A DNA stretch of 64,000 bases, from contig NZ_JBHLTP010000005.1 in NCBI RefSeq assembly GCF_042434395.1, forward strand, positions 62,001 through 126,000, read 5' to 3'. The position numbers and the translations under genes were made by a program. The notes beneath the pieces were generated by a model. The model made no database searches and was not told the origin of the DNA. It was given only the letters and a program-made list of their open reading frames with translations. The DNA comes from Pontibacillus salicampi. GTDB lineage: Bacteria; Bacillota; Bacilli; Bacillales; BH030062. Shown one piece after another: positions 25,206 to 34,342 of the stretch. The number at the start of each line of letters is the position of its first letter. The first letter of the stretch is position 1.

Positions 25206-25547
25206 TTACACCCCACCCTCTTTCTTTGGCTGATCGGATACTACCTTTAGACCAATAATACAGCTAATTAAGACTACAACTAATACAATTTTTATGACGT
25301 TGACAGAATCGCCTAAAAATATCATGCCGACAATAGCTGTCCCAAAAGATCCGATACCTGTAAATACAGCATAGGCCGTTGATACAGGCAGAAGTTTTAA
25401 AGATTTAGAAAACGCATAAAAACTTAGTGTCATTAGTATAAGTGTAGGAATGACTACCACAATATTTGTAAAACCATTTGAATACTTCAGCCCTAAAGCC
25501 CAACCAATCTCCATTATTCCTCCAAAAATGAGATATAACCACGCCAT
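25206..25547 (-). CDS. SMR efflux subunit, Gdx-like
   Basis: 113 residues, four membrane segments. IMEIGWALGLKYSNGF carries the membrane-embedded Glu of TM1, followed by TM2-4 with PVSTAYAVFTGIGSFGTAIVGMIFLGD. This pattern (Glu, Trp two residues later, LKYSNGF) is close to guanidinium exporters of the Gdx subtype, so guanidinium or a related cation is the most likely substrate; quaternary ammonium export is the alternative. It is the first gene of the SMR-SMR-tetR unit. I searched the leader for a guanidine riboswitch and saw none. Confidence 0.88.
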   Translation of the reverse strand: MAWLYLIFGGIMEIGWALGLKYSNGFTNIVVVIPTLILMTLSFYAFSKSLKLLPVSTAYAVFTGIGSFGTAIVGMIFLGDSVNVIKIVLVVVLISCIIGLKVVSDQPKKEGGV

Positions 25548-25638
25548 ATAAATACTCCCTTCTAAGGTAACTTTATATACAAATACCCTTCATATAATAC
25601 ATAGTTTGTTCCAATACGCTACGCTAATCCAAGAAAAC

Positions 25639-25670
25639 ATAAAATCTAACTACCATTAGTTAGATTTTAT
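25639..25670. promoter_or_regulatory. Palindromic operator upstream of the SMR operon
   Basis: 14-bp perfect arms (ATAAAATCTAACTA, 25639-25652, and its complement 25657-25670) around CCAT, about 90 bp before the first SMR gene. No plus-strand gene ends here and there is no T-tail, so it is more likely an operator for the co-encoded TetR protein than a terminator. Confidence 0.6.
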
Positions 25671-25813
25671 ACCGAAAGTTATAATAATGCAACTTTTATT
25701 TATATGATGCCTGTCAAGTGCATTCTTACATACAACGCTATGCCCATACCTCTTATTTACTTAATTCAACACAGACTGGGATTTAACCGCCACAGGACTA
25801 AAACTGCTGAACA

Positions 25814-25855
25814 CAAAAAAGCCCCACACGGCTCCATTTGCAGCCATGTGGGACT
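25814..25855 (-). terminator. Terminator of the opuC operon
   Basis: AGTCCCACA-T-GGCT pairs with AGCC-G-TGTGGGGCT, running into TTTTTTG on the minus strand just after the last permease gene. Confidence 0.9.
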
Positions 25856-25867
25856 GATGTAGTTCAT

Positions 25868-26566
25868 TTATGCAGCCTGTTCCATCTCTCCTCCTGCTTT
25901 TTTTCTAGAAGGAGAAAGAAGCTTCTCTAATGCTCCTAATAGAATGTCTGCAGTAATAGCCATTAAGGCTGTAGGGATAGCGCCTGCTAATATAATAGCT
26001 GCTCCACTTGCAGCGTTGGTGCCTCTTACAATAATATCGCCTAGTCCTCCTGCACCAATGAACGTGCCAATAGTAGTTATCCCTATTGCAATTACCATCG
26101 CCGTCCGAATACCAGCAAGAATGACAGATAAAGCGAGCGGAAGTTCCACCATTCTTAATAGTTGATTTCTCGTCATCCCCATACCATTCCCTGATTCGAT
26201 TAACGTTTTGTCCACATTGATAATGCCTGTGTACGTGTTTCTTAATATCGGTAAAATGGAATACAAGAACAGAGATACTACAACTGTGTTTGCACCTAAC
26301 CCCATAACAAGCATGAGAACCGCTAGCATAGCTAATGCTGGAATGGTTTGAATAACGTTCGCAAGAGAGAATACCCACCCGCTCAGTTTACGATAGCGAG
26401 CAATAATAATCCCTAATGGAATGGCAAATAAAGCAGCAAATAATACTCCGTATGCAGACATTAGAAAATGGCGGAAAAATTGCTCTAACACGTACCCACC
26501 GTTTTGGGAATAATAATAGATTAACTGCTCGATTGTCTCTACGATACGATCAACTCCTCGTTGCAA
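25868..26566 (-). CDS. opuCD: OpuC-type compatible-solute ABC permease
   Basis: 232 residues as drawn from a TTG at 26566, directly after the opuCC stop; the best ribosome-site-like sequence (GAGGAG) falls inside this start, so the true start is uncertain. Five to six membrane segments. The sequence GVLFAALFAIPLGIIIARY, SLANVIQTIPALAMLAVLM, and YSILPILRNTYTGI matches OpuCD/OpuBD permeases. Together with OpuCB it forms the membrane pore for glycine betaine, choline, carnitine and ectoine uptake in osmoprotection. Confidence 0.9.
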   Translation of the reverse strand: MQRGVDRIVETIEQLIYYYSQNGGYVLEQFFRHFLMSAYGVLFAALFAIPLGIIIARYRKLSGWVFSLANVIQTIPALAMLAVLMLVMGLGANTVVVSLFLYSILPILRNTYTGIINVDKTLIESGNGMGMTRNQLLRMVELPLALSVILAGIRTAMVIAIGITTIGTFIGAGGLGDIIVRGTNAASGAAIILAGAIPTALMAITADILLGALEKLLSPSRKKAGGEMEQAA

Positions 26567-27481
26567 TTACTCAAAGTAATTGTTCTTTTCCAGAAATTCT
26601 TTTGCCACTACGGAAGGCTCCTTCATGTTCACATCAGCCTGATAATTCATTTTCCTCATCTCCTCTGTGCTGATTTGTCCACTCAGCTTCTGCAGCACTT
26701 CCTTTATCTCTGGATGTTCTTCAACTGTTTCTTGTCTTACTACAGGAGATGCATCATAAGGAGGGAAAAAGTTCTTGTCATCTTCAAGAGGAGTAAGGTT
26801 AAAGGCTTCTAGTCGTCCATCTGTCGTATAAGCTAACACGACATCCATCTTACCGTTGTCAACTGCTTGATAAACGAGACCAACTTGCATCGGATACGCT
26901 TTTTGAAAATCGAACTCATATGTTTCTTTGAAGGCTTCATATCCTATTCCCGGCCTTTTCATCCAGTCACTGTCCACTCCAAGCTTCAGGGAGGAAGCAA
27001 CAGACTCTAAATCCGAAACCGTCTCAAGCCCTTTATCTTTAGCTAATTCCTCGGTAACAGTGAAAGCATAGGAATTAGCAAATCCATAGGAGTCAAACCA
27101 TACTTGATCAAATTGCTCCTTAAATTCAGTTTGAACAATATTCATCGCTTTCTGTGGATCAGTTACAAGCTCCATTCCGAGTGTCCCCGCTAATTCTGAT
27201 CCTGTGTATCTTGTTGCAGAGATATCAATATCTCCGCTTTTCATAGCTTTATGCTGCACAATGGCAGAGCCTAAACCATCTACCATCTCCACACTCAAGT
27301 CTGTATTTCGCTCCACCATCTGTTTGACCATTCTCCCCATGATAGAGGATTCCGCAAAGTCAAAGGTTCCTATTTTAATCGTCTTTGCTGGAGGTCCGCT
27401 TAAACCTGGCAAAGCACATCCACTTAGTATAGTAAACAGCAACGTGTATGTAATCAATAACCGGATTGTTCGTGTAAACAA
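26567..27481 (-). CDS. opuCC: OpuC-type glycine betaine/carnitine/choline-binding lipoprotein
   Basis: 304 residues, TTG start behind AAGGAGGTGG. The lipoprotein signal ends LSGC at about residue 22, then a periplasmic-binding domain of the choline/betaine type: KTIKIGTFDFAESSIMGRMVKQ, DISATRYTGSELAGTLG (the tyrosine region that forms part of the cation-pi cage in OpuAC/OpuC proteins) and LKLGVDSDWMKRPG. It delivers solute to the OpuCB/OpuCD permeases. Order and spacing equal those of B. subtilis opuC. Confidence 0.93.
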   Translation of the reverse strand: MFTRTIRLLITYTLLFTILSGCALPGLSGPPAKTIKIGTFDFAESSIMGRMVKQMVERNTDLSVEMVDGLGSAIVQHKAMKSGDIDISATRYTGSELAGTLGMELVTDPQKAMNIVQTEFKEQFDQVWFDSYGFANSYAFTVTEELAKDKGLETVSDLESVASSLKLGVDSDWMKRPGIGYEAFKETYEFDFQKAYPMQVGLVYQAVDNGKMDVVLAYTTDGRLEAFNLTPLEDDKNFFPPYDASPVVRQETVEEHPEIKEVLQKLSGQISTEEMRKMNYQADVNMKEPSVVAKEFLEKNNYFE

Positions 27482-27498
27482 CTGCTACCACCTCCTTA

Positions 27499-28143
27499 CT
27501 ATGCAGCTTTTTCAGATTGTTGGATGCCCTTCGGGACTAACTTATGCTCAATACGCCCTAATAGCAAATCGGTTAAAAAGGCTAAAATCGTTACAGGAAT
27601 AGCACCTGCGATAATATAATCTGGTCGATATAAATTTAAGCCAAGAAAGATATAGTCTCCTAATCCTCCTGCCCCAGTAAAGGATGCGAGCGTTGCCCAG
27701 CCGATTAAATATACCGTCGACACTCTGATACCAGCCATAATGATAGGCGTAGCAAGCGGCACCTCTATCCCTTTAATTCGCTCCCAGCTGCTCATTCCCA
27801 TACCGCGTCCTGCCTCTATCAAATCCTTATCTACATCCTTCACCCCTGTGTACGTATTACGAAGGATGGGCAGGACAGAATAAAAGAACAATGCTGTTAC
27901 AGCCGGAATTTGACCGACACCTAAAATCGGTATAAAAAACGCTAGAATCGCAAGACTTGGAAACGTTTGGACAACTCCAACGACGCCGATCACAAAACCA
28001 GCTACTCTCGGTATTCTCGTTAATGCAATCCCTAATGGCACAGCTACGATGATGCCGAGCAGGATGGCAAATAGAGAGATGTAGAAATGTTCCCAAGTCT
28101 TAACTAGTAATTCACTTCCGTTATTACTTAGAAAATCAACCAA
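27499..28143 (-). CDS. opuCB: OpuC-type compatible-solute ABC permease
   Basis: 214 residues, about five membrane segments, with YISLFAILLGIIVAVPLGIAL, GVVQTFPSLAILAFFIP and YSVLPILRNTYTGVKDV, the permease signature shared with OpuCD. The coupling loop is IEAGRGMGMSSWERIKGIEVPLATP. It lies 17 bp after opuCA and 17 bp before opuCC. Confidence 0.93.
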   Translation of the reverse strand: MVDFLSNNGSELLVKTWEHFYISLFAILLGIIVAVPLGIALTRIPRVAGFVIGVVGVVQTFPSLAILAFFIPILGVGQIPAVTALFFYSVLPILRNTYTGVKDVDKDLIEAGRGMGMSSWERIKGIEVPLATPIIMAGIRVSTVYLIGWATLASFTGAGGLGDYIFLGLNLYRPDYIIAGAIPVTILAFLTDLLLGRIEHKLVPKGIQQSEKAA

Positions 28144-28160
28144 CCTAATGCCCCCTCTCG

Positions 28161-29327
28161 TTATTGAACTGCTGCCTCTTCTTTACTTTCCAAATCAATC
28201 ACTGTACTATTGTTTTCGCCCCATATGGAATCATAGACCACATTCGCCAGACTGGATCCCGTAATAATCCCTAGCAGATGACGATCCTTATCGACAACTG
28301 GCATATATCGAACCTCCATCAACAGCGTAAAGAAAACATCCTCAAGAGAAGTGCCTTCTTCGACGACGCTTGGCATCGCTTTCATCACTTGATACACTTC
28401 CGGATCTTCTTTATGGTATTGATTAATAATGTTTACATCGATAACCCCTTTAAGAACATGATTGTCATCCACGACCAACGCTGTATCTACCTTTCGATTT
28501 CGAACGAGCGTGATGGCATCTGACAACCGTTTCGTCTCCTGAATCGTCACCGGGTTTGTGTTCATAATATGTTCGACCGTTTGATTACTCGATTCGCTTT
28601 GAATTAGACGCTCTTTGCCAATGAACTCTCTGACGAAATCATCTGCAGGATTACGTAAAATTTCCCCTGGTGTACCTACTTGTACCATGTGACCGTCTCT
28701 CATAATGACGATTCGATCCGCAAGCTTTAACGCCTCATCCATATCGTGTGTAACAAATACAATCGTTTTTCCTAACGATTGTTGGAGCATCTTAAACTCC
28801 TGCTGCAGGGTATCTCTCGTAATAGGGTCCAAAGCTCCAAATGGCTCATCCATCAAAATTAATGGAGGATCTGCGGCTAAGGCGCGAAGCACTCCGATTC
28901 TCTGTTGCTGCCCACCGCTTAGTTCCCCAGGGTATTTATGAATGGTTTCTTCATCCATATCTACTAATTTCAATAGTTCCTTTGCTCTTTCCCGGCGCTT
29001 TTCCTCCGACCATTTTAATAGCTTTGGAACGAGGGAAATATTCTCTAATATAGTCATATGAGGGAATAAACCAATCTGTTGAATAACATAGCCAATCGAT
29101 CGCCTTAACTCAACTAGGTTTTTATGCTTAATATCCTCGCCCTCAATCGAAATACTTCCTTCACTCGTCTCTATTAATCGATTGACCATCTTCATCGTAG
29201 TTGTTTTCCCACAGCCGCTTGGCCCGATAAATACAATGAATTCGCCTTTTTCAATCTCAAGGGACAGCTGATTCACAGCCTTATGGCCTCCACTATATAC
29301 TTTCGTTACCTGATCAAATTTCAACAA
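28161..29327 (-). CDS. opuCA: OpuC-type compatible-solute ABC ATPase with CBS domains
   Basis: 388 residues. Walker A GPSGCGKT (35-42), Q-loop IGYVIQQIGLFPH, ABC signature LSGGQQQRIGVLRAL, Walker B LILMDEPFGALDP and switch His in VFVTHDMDEA. Two CBS domains fill residues 250-375 (the second contains ARYMPVVD-type MPVVDKDRHLLGIIT) and probably sense ionic strength or a nucleotide, as in OpuCA and OpuA. First gene of the operon; a hairpin lies in its leader. Confidence 0.94.
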   Translation of the reverse strand: MLKFDQVTKVYSGGHKAVNQLSLEIEKGEFIVFIGPSGCGKTTTMKMVNRLIETSEGSISIEGEDIKHKNLVELRRSIGYVIQQIGLFPHMTILENISLVPKLLKWSEEKRRERAKELLKLVDMDEETIHKYPGELSGGQQQRIGVLRALAADPPLILMDEPFGALDPITRDTLQQEFKMLQQSLGKTIVFVTHDMDEALKLADRIVIMRDGHMVQVGTPGEILRNPADDFVREFIGKERLIQSESSNQTVEHIMNTNPVTIQETKRLSDAITLVRNRKVDTALVVDDNHVLKGVIDVNIINQYHKEDPEVYQVMKAMPSVVEEGTSLEDVFFTLLMEVRYMPVVDKDRHLLGIITGSSLANVVYDSIWGENNSTVIDLESKEEAAVQ

Positions 29328-29362
29328 GTAACAGACACCTCCGATTTTGGGATTAAACGTTC

Positions 29363-29388
29363 ACCTCGTAGAATGCCTTCTACGAGGT
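29363..29388. promoter_or_regulatory. Hairpin in the opuC leader
   Basis: 11-bp perfect arms (ACCTCGTAGAA at 29363-29373 and its complement 29378-29388) around TGCC. It lies 40 bp before opuCA and 35 bp after the end of the FAD gene, without a minus-strand T-tail. It could be a weak terminator of the FAD gene or an operator for an osmo-response regulator. TTGACT, a possible -35 box, lies just upstream on the minus strand. Confidence 0.45.
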
Positions 29389-29423
29389 TACTAGAGTAGT
29401 AAAGTCAATTGCCTTTTTTAAGA

Positions 29424-30758
29424 TTACAGTACTTCTTCTCCGATGCCTTTCACTCCTTGTTGCTGCAAATCTGTAACAAGGGCTTGAACATCTACATCTT
29501 GGACAGACGTATTATTGGTAATCGCTAAATGTGCTGCCGTACCACATGCTTGACCCATAATCATGCTGGTAGATATCCCTCTTGCCGAGGCGAAGGCTTC
29601 CGGTTCAGCCGAAAAGCATCTTCCTGCAAACAGCATATTGTTAACCTCTTTAGGAATAAGCGTACGGTAAGGTACCTGGTAGTACACTCCTTTATCAATG
29701 AGAGAAACGTGGATAACCTTACTGTCCTTCCCTTCTCCACGCACAACATCATCAATTGTACAATCGCAGCATGCGATGCCATCCTCAAATTTAGCTCCAT
29801 TGAGAACATCATCCTTCGTTAGCGTGTACATTCCTTCCATCCTTCTTGTTTCTCGTATTCCTAGAGTTGGGGCCATTTGCTCTAGCTCCGCATGCTCAAA
29901 GCCTGGTACTTCCTCTTTTACAAACTTGATTAACTCATACGCTCGTTTTCTTGCTTCAATTGTACCCTTTTGCACCTCTTCTGGGTTTCTCCCATCAATG
30001 CCTTTAATGTGGATACTATTGAAGTAAACCGTTCCTGGTCGGAAGCCTGGCATCATATAGATGTTGTACATATCTTCATTTAATCGCTTTTCCTCTATCC
30101 CTTTCTTCACTAAATCTCCTCTAAAGGGATCCTCCACTCCTTCGAATGCTTTCTCCTGATCCACATTCTGCATAAGGAACGTTAGGGTAGCTCCCATCAT
30201 ATCTCCTTTATCATCCCCGATTTCAAAAGGAACACCAGCTTTATCTGCAATATCTCCGTCTCCTGATGTATCAATGACTACCTTCGTATGAATCGTGTTC
30301 TCTCCGGTTCGATCATAATACGTAACACTTTTCACCTCATTGCCATCCTTAGACACGTTCACCGCAGTAGAGTTCATTAATAGGTGAACTCCCGCATCCT
30401 CTACCATTTCAAACAGTTTGTGGACTGCAATATCCGGATCATACATAACTTCTCGAGCAAGACCATCCTCAAAGCCAGGCAGGAGGCATGCTCGACGAAG
30501 AGCCGCTGGAGGATCGTTCTGATACATAGACTCTAACCATTCCTCACAAATGCCGCCAATCGATTTTCCTTTTGGATAGGCACCATCTACAGGCATTCCT
30601 AGTGTCTTGGCAACAATGCCACCTAGTAAATCTGTCGGCTCTAGTAAATATACCTTCAATCCTTTTCTTGCTGCTGCGATAGCCGCTCCTACTCCTGCAG
30701 ATCCTCCTCCAATTACGACGACATCTGCCTGCTTACCTTGCTGCTCTTTAGTGTGCAT
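29424..30758 (-). CDS. FAD-dependent oxidoreductase (FAD_oxidored family)
   Basis: 444 residues from the ATG at 30758, which has AAAGGGG seven bases before it; an in-frame ATG six codons upstream lacks a site. The N-terminal Rossmann loop is VVVIGGGSAGVGAAIAAARKG, then LLEPTDLLGGIVAK. VVIDTSGDGDIADKAGVPFE is the second FAD contact and LFAGRCFSAEPEAFASARG closes the flavin site. This family includes enzymes acting on hydroxy acids and unknown substrates. It follows the malate synthase G gene with a 50-bp gap, so it may supply or consume a glyoxylate-related compound; that link is inference. Confidence 0.85.
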   Translation of the reverse strand: MHTKEQQGKQADVVVIGGGSAGVGAAIAAARKGLKVYLLEPTDLLGGIVAKTLGMPVDGAYPKGKSIGGICEEWLESMYQNDPPAALRRACLLPGFEDGLAREVMYDPDIAVHKLFEMVEDAGVHLLMNSTAVNVSKDGNEVKSVTYYDRTGENTIHTKVVIDTSGDGDIADKAGVPFEIGDDKGDMMGATLTFLMQNVDQEKAFEGVEDPFRGDLVKKGIEEKRLNEDMYNIYMMPGFRPGTVYFNSIHIKGIDGRNPEEVQKGTIEARKRAYELIKFVKEEVPGFEHAELEQMAPTLGIRETRRMEGMYTLTKDDVLNGAKFEDGIACCDCTIDDVVRGEGKDSKVIHVSLIDKGVYYQVPYRTLIPKEVNNMLFAGRCFSAEPEAFASARGISTSMIMGQACGTAAHLAITNNTSVQDVDVQALVTDLQQQGVKGIGEEVL

Positions 30759-30809
30759 CTCATTACCCCTTTCCATAGTTACGTACCGTCTAATTATCGT
30801 TACCTCGAT

Positions 30810-32984
30810 TTATACAAGTGAAAATTTGCGCTTAGCTTCTAGTCTGCGACTGTGAAGAATAGGCTCTGTATATCCGTTAGGCTGATTTCTTCCTTTAAAG
30901 ACCAGATCACAAGCTGCCTGGAATGCAATTGATTCATCAAAATCATCAGACATGTTTCGATACTGTGGGTCGCCTTCATTTTGCTGGTCGACGAGCTTGG
31001 CCATCCGCTTGAATGTTTCCATCACCTGAGCTTCCGTGACAACACCGTGGTATAGCCAATTGGTAATATGCTGGCTTGAAATTCTTAGTGTTGCCCGGTC
31101 TTCCATCAGCTCCACGTTATTAATGTTTGGAACCTTAGAGCAGCCAATCCCTTGCTCTACCCAACGAACGACGTAGCCTAAAATGCTTTGTGCATTGTTA
31201 TCCAGCTCCCACTGAATATCATCTGCTTCCCAGTTAGCCTCCTGCACAACAGGAATCTCCAGCATATCATCCACATAGTTGGTGTTTGTATTTTCTATCT
31301 CCCTCTGCACCTCGTTTACATCAATCTGTAAATAATGAAGGGCATGGAGCGTGGCAGCTGTTGGAGAAGGGACCCATGCTGTATTAGCACCTGCCTTTAA
31401 TTGCCCACCTTTGTTCCTTAACATTTGTTCCATTAGTTCTGGCATCGCCCACATACCTTTACCAATTTGAGCTTTCAGACGAAAACCACTTTCTATGCCC
31501 GCCTTCACATTTGCTTTTTCATAGCTTGTAAACCAAGTTGAATCCTTCATTTCATTTTTACGGATGACAGGACCAGCTTCCATAGAGGTATGGATCTCGT
31601 CTCCTGTGCGATCGAGGAAGCCTGTATTGATGAAGGCAACTCTGTCCCTCACTTCCTTAATACATGCCTTTAAATTAAGAGACGTTCTTCTTTCCTCATC
31701 CATTACACCAATTTTCAACGTGTTTCGCTCGTATCCAAATATGTCCTCTGTCGAGCTGAATAACTGATTAGCAAACGCTACTTCCCGAGAGCCGTGCATT
31801 TTAGGTTTTACGATATAAACAGACCCTTTAGTGGAGTTCTGGTACAGCCCATTCCCCAGCACATCCTGCTTTGCAATCAAACCTGTCACAACCGTATCGA
31901 GAATCCCTTCCGGCACCTCTTGTCCATCTTTATCTAATACTGCTGCTGTTGTCATAAGATGACCTACATTTCGGACAAACATAAGAGACCTGCCCGGTAA
32001 CGTTAACTCCTTTCCTTCTGGACTAGTATAGGAACGATCTGGATTAAGAGTACGCGTAACCGTCTTTCCATCCTTTGTAAAAGAGGCTGTTAGTTCTCCC
32101 TTTAACAGCTGCAAATAATTTCGGTACACGCTAACTTTGTCCTGGGCATCAACAGCTGCTACAGAGTCCTCGAAATCCATAATAGTCGTAACAGCCGATT
32201 CCACTACTACATCTTTGACATGCGCTGAATCCGTCTTGCCAATTTCATCCTCAGAATCAATGTGAAGCTCGACATGCAGACCATGATTTCGCAGTAATAC
32301 CGTGTCAGGAGACTCCTCAGCACCATTATAGCCCGCAAACTGCTTCGAATCGTCCAGTGAATCAGTAGATCCATCTAACATATCTACCTGTAAAGATCCA
32401 TCCACGATCTTGTAAGTCTTAGCATTACTATGTAAACCATTAGCTAGAGGAAAAATGGTATCCAAGTATTCCTTCGCATACGCCACAACCTTCTCACCAC
32501 GTACTGGATTATAGCTGTTCCCTGCCTCTGCTCCATCCTTTTCACTGATAACATCGGAGCCGTATAAGGCATCATACAAGCTTCCCCAGCGTGCGTTAGC
32601 GGCATTTAGGGCATATCGCGCATTACTCATCGGTACGACCAGCTGCGGACCGGGCTTAGAGGAAATCTCCTCATCAATATTGTTAGAGCTAATTTCAAAA
32701 TTTTCAACCTCTGGTTCCAAATACTCCAGCTCTTGTAAGAACGTCTTATAGTCCTTCTGATTACTAGATTTGTTTTCTAATAGCCATTGGTCTATGTGCT
32801 GCTGTAAAGTCTCTCGTTTTTCTAGCAATTCCTTGTTAATAGGTGCAAAATGATGAATCATCTCATCTAAACCAGACCAGAATGTTTCACTGGAAATACC
32901 GCTATGTTGTAGTGCTTCCTTCTCAATAAAATCGTATAGAGTCTTGTCGACTTGAATGTTTTTAAGATTTTGATAATTGTTCAT
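30810..32984 (-). CDS. glcB: Malate synthase G
   Basis: 724 residues from the ATG at 32984 behind AAAGGAGGAG; the frame opens nine codons earlier. It condenses glyoxylate with acetyl-CoA to malate. Length fits form G (about 720) and excludes form A. Motifs are PGPQLVVPMSNARYALNAANARWGSLYDALYG, TTIMDFEDSVAAVDAQDK (metal-binding Glu and Asp), KPKMHGSREVAFANQLFS and the C-terminal WVEQGIGCSKVPN and catalytic-Asp region VELMEDRATLRIS. No isocitrate lyase is near, which suits form G working on glyoxylate from other sources such as glycolate or purines. The divergent LysR gene is the likely activator. Confidence 0.96.
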   Translation of the reverse strand: MNNYQNLKNIQVDKTLYDFIEKEALQHSGISSETFWSGLDEMIHHFAPINKELLEKRETLQQHIDQWLLENKSSNQKDYKTFLQELEYLEPEVENFEISSNNIDEEISSKPGPQLVVPMSNARYALNAANARWGSLYDALYGSDVISEKDGAEAGNSYNPVRGEKVVAYAKEYLDTIFPLANGLHSNAKTYKIVDGSLQVDMLDGSTDSLDDSKQFAGYNGAEESPDTVLLRNHGLHVELHIDSEDEIGKTDSAHVKDVVVESAVTTIMDFEDSVAAVDAQDKVSVYRNYLQLLKGELTASFTKDGKTVTRTLNPDRSYTSPEGKELTLPGRSLMFVRNVGHLMTTAAVLDKDGQEVPEGILDTVVTGLIAKQDVLGNGLYQNSTKGSVYIVKPKMHGSREVAFANQLFSSTEDIFGYERNTLKIGVMDEERRTSLNLKACIKEVRDRVAFINTGFLDRTGDEIHTSMEAGPVIRKNEMKDSTWFTSYEKANVKAGIESGFRLKAQIGKGMWAMPELMEQMLRNKGGQLKAGANTAWVPSPTAATLHALHYLQIDVNEVQREIENTNTNYVDDMLEIPVVQEANWEADDIQWELDNNAQSILGYVVRWVEQGIGCSKVPNINNVELMEDRATLRISSQHITNWLYHGVVTEAQVMETFKRMAKLVDQQNEGDPQYRNMSDDFDESIAFQAACDLVFKGRNQPNGYTEPILHSRRLEAKRKFSLV

Positions 32985-33096
32985 GCTATACTCCTCCTTT
33001 AGAATACTCACGAAGCGATTTCTTCAGCTATAACCGTATGAGCTTTTCTTTCCGTTTGTTAATAATTATCTTATACTAGATTTACCCATACCAAAA

Positions 33097-33120
33097 ATAC
33101 ATATTTAGAATTCACTGTAT
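33097..33120. promoter_or_regulatory. Dyad ATACA-N14-TGTAT, possible LysR site
   Basis: An interrupted palindrome in the 221-bp divergent gap between malate synthase and the LysR gene. It overlaps the expected -35 of the LysR gene (whose -10 is TATAAT at 33131-33136) and lies upstream of the malate synthase promoter, as expected for an activator that represses itself. Confidence 0.45.
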
Positions 33121-33205
33121 GCACAATGGTTATAATGCGATGAGGAACAGATTTGAAATGATAGAATAAGCTAAAAATCCAAACGTAAAATTGGGAGTGA
33201 ATAAT

Positions 33206-34114
33206 ATGGATCTTAGGCACCTCGAATATTTTGCTGAAGTTGCAAAGCACTTAAGCTTTACGAAGGCATCGGTTGCCCTGCACGTGTCACAGCCGTCATT
33301 AAGTAAAGCTATTAAACACTTAGAAGAAGAACTAGATGTGCCGCTTTTCTACCGCTCCAAGACTCTTGAGCTAACGGATGCAGGTAAAGCAGTACTTTCT
33401 AATGCCAAAGAGGTGTTAACCTCCTTCCATAATTTAAATTCAGAATTAGAAGAAGTCATTGGTTTAAAGAAAGGGGATATAAGAATAGGAATACCTCCTA
33501 TCATAGGAGCCTCCTTTTTCTCCGAATTAATTAGCCAGTACATAGAGCAATTTCCCCTCGTTAACCTTAAGCTGAGTGAGGTTGGTTCAAAAATGATTAA
33601 GCAGGGAGTAGAAGACGGCTCCTTAGATATAGGATTAGTCTGTAACATCCCAAAGAAGAGTAAGTTTGAAACGATTGAAATTATTAGTGACCCTCTAAAG
33701 CTAGTCGTCAATAAACAAAATCCACTAGCACAAGCAGAGTGCGTTGAGCTTACTGATTTAAAAGAAGAGCCGTTTATTTTGTATGGACAGGACTTTACTT
33801 TACACGACCGAATTATAGAAGAATGCACAAACCATGGCTTTTACCCGAATGTAGTCTGCCACAGCTCTCAAAGGGACTTCATGATTGAAATGGTGGAGGC
33901 TAAATTAGGTATCGCGTTGCTACCAAGCAAAGTAGCAGATGAAATAACCAAGGAAACCATCCAGTCCGTCCCATTAGTTCACACTTCCGCAAGTCTGGAT
34001 TTAGGGATGATTTGGAAGAAAGGGAGATACATTCCTTATTCCGTCAGGGAATTTATTACTATGGCCGAACAGCACCTGCTACTTTCAGAGGAAGCTGAAG
34101 TGTTAAATGAATAA
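33206..34114 (+). CDS. LysR-family transcriptional regulator
   Basis: 302 residues from the ATG at 33206, six bases behind GGGAGTG; the frame opens at a TTG five codons earlier. The N-terminal winged helix is MDLRHLEYFAEVAKHLSFTKASVALHVSQPSLSKAIKHLEEEL; residues 90-295 form the periplasmic-binding-like effector domain (GDIRIGIPPIIGASFFSELI). Divergent from malate synthase G and the FAD enzyme, it is the likely activator of both, with a glyoxylate-related effector inferred from context. Confidence 0.9.
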   Translation: MDLRHLEYFAEVAKHLSFTKASVALHVSQPSLSKAIKHLEEELDVPLFYRSKTLELTDAGKAVLSNAKEVLTSFHNLNSELEEVIGLKKGDIRIGIPPIIGASFFSELISQYIEQFPLVNLKLSEVGSKMIKQGVEDGSLDIGLVCNIPKKSKFETIEIISDPLKLVVNKQNPLAQAECVELTDLKEEPFILYGQDFTLHDRIIEECTNHGFYPNVVCHSSQRDFMIEMVEAKLGIALLPSKVADEITKETIQSVPLVHTSASLDLGMIWKKGRYIPYSVREFITMAEQHLLLSEEAEVLNE

Positions 34115-34120
34115 ATGTTT

Positions 34121-34180
34121 AGAAAGAAAAAGGCGAAGAAATGGAGATAATTTCCTCCATTCCTTCACCCTTTTCTTTCT
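34121..34180 (+). terminator. Terminator of the LysR gene
   Basis: A long interrupted stem: AGAAAGAAAA-GG-GAAG-AATGGAG (34121-34146) pairs with CTCC...TTTTCTTTCT (34155-34180). The U-rich 3' arm acts as the tail. Confidence 0.7.
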
Positions 34181-34342
34181 CCGGCGATTAGAAAACGAGA
34201 TTTCCACATTTTTTTCAAGGCATTATCCCCTTCAATATGTTATTCTAAACCTATAATTAAAAGTATATAAAATTTTTGTAAAATATAGACAGGTAAAAGA
34301 ATCATATATAGATAGAATAACTATCGGGGGAATGACGACAAC

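Noticed and set aside
25548..25670. Guanidine riboswitch before the SMR pair
   Set aside because: I looked on the minus strand for the conserved guanidine-I, -II and -III cores and saw none; the only structure is the palindrome suited to a TetR operator.
25905..26378. 157-residue ORF inside opuCD
   Set aside because: Same strand, other frame, composition rich in Cys, His and Tyr; a shadow of the permease gene.
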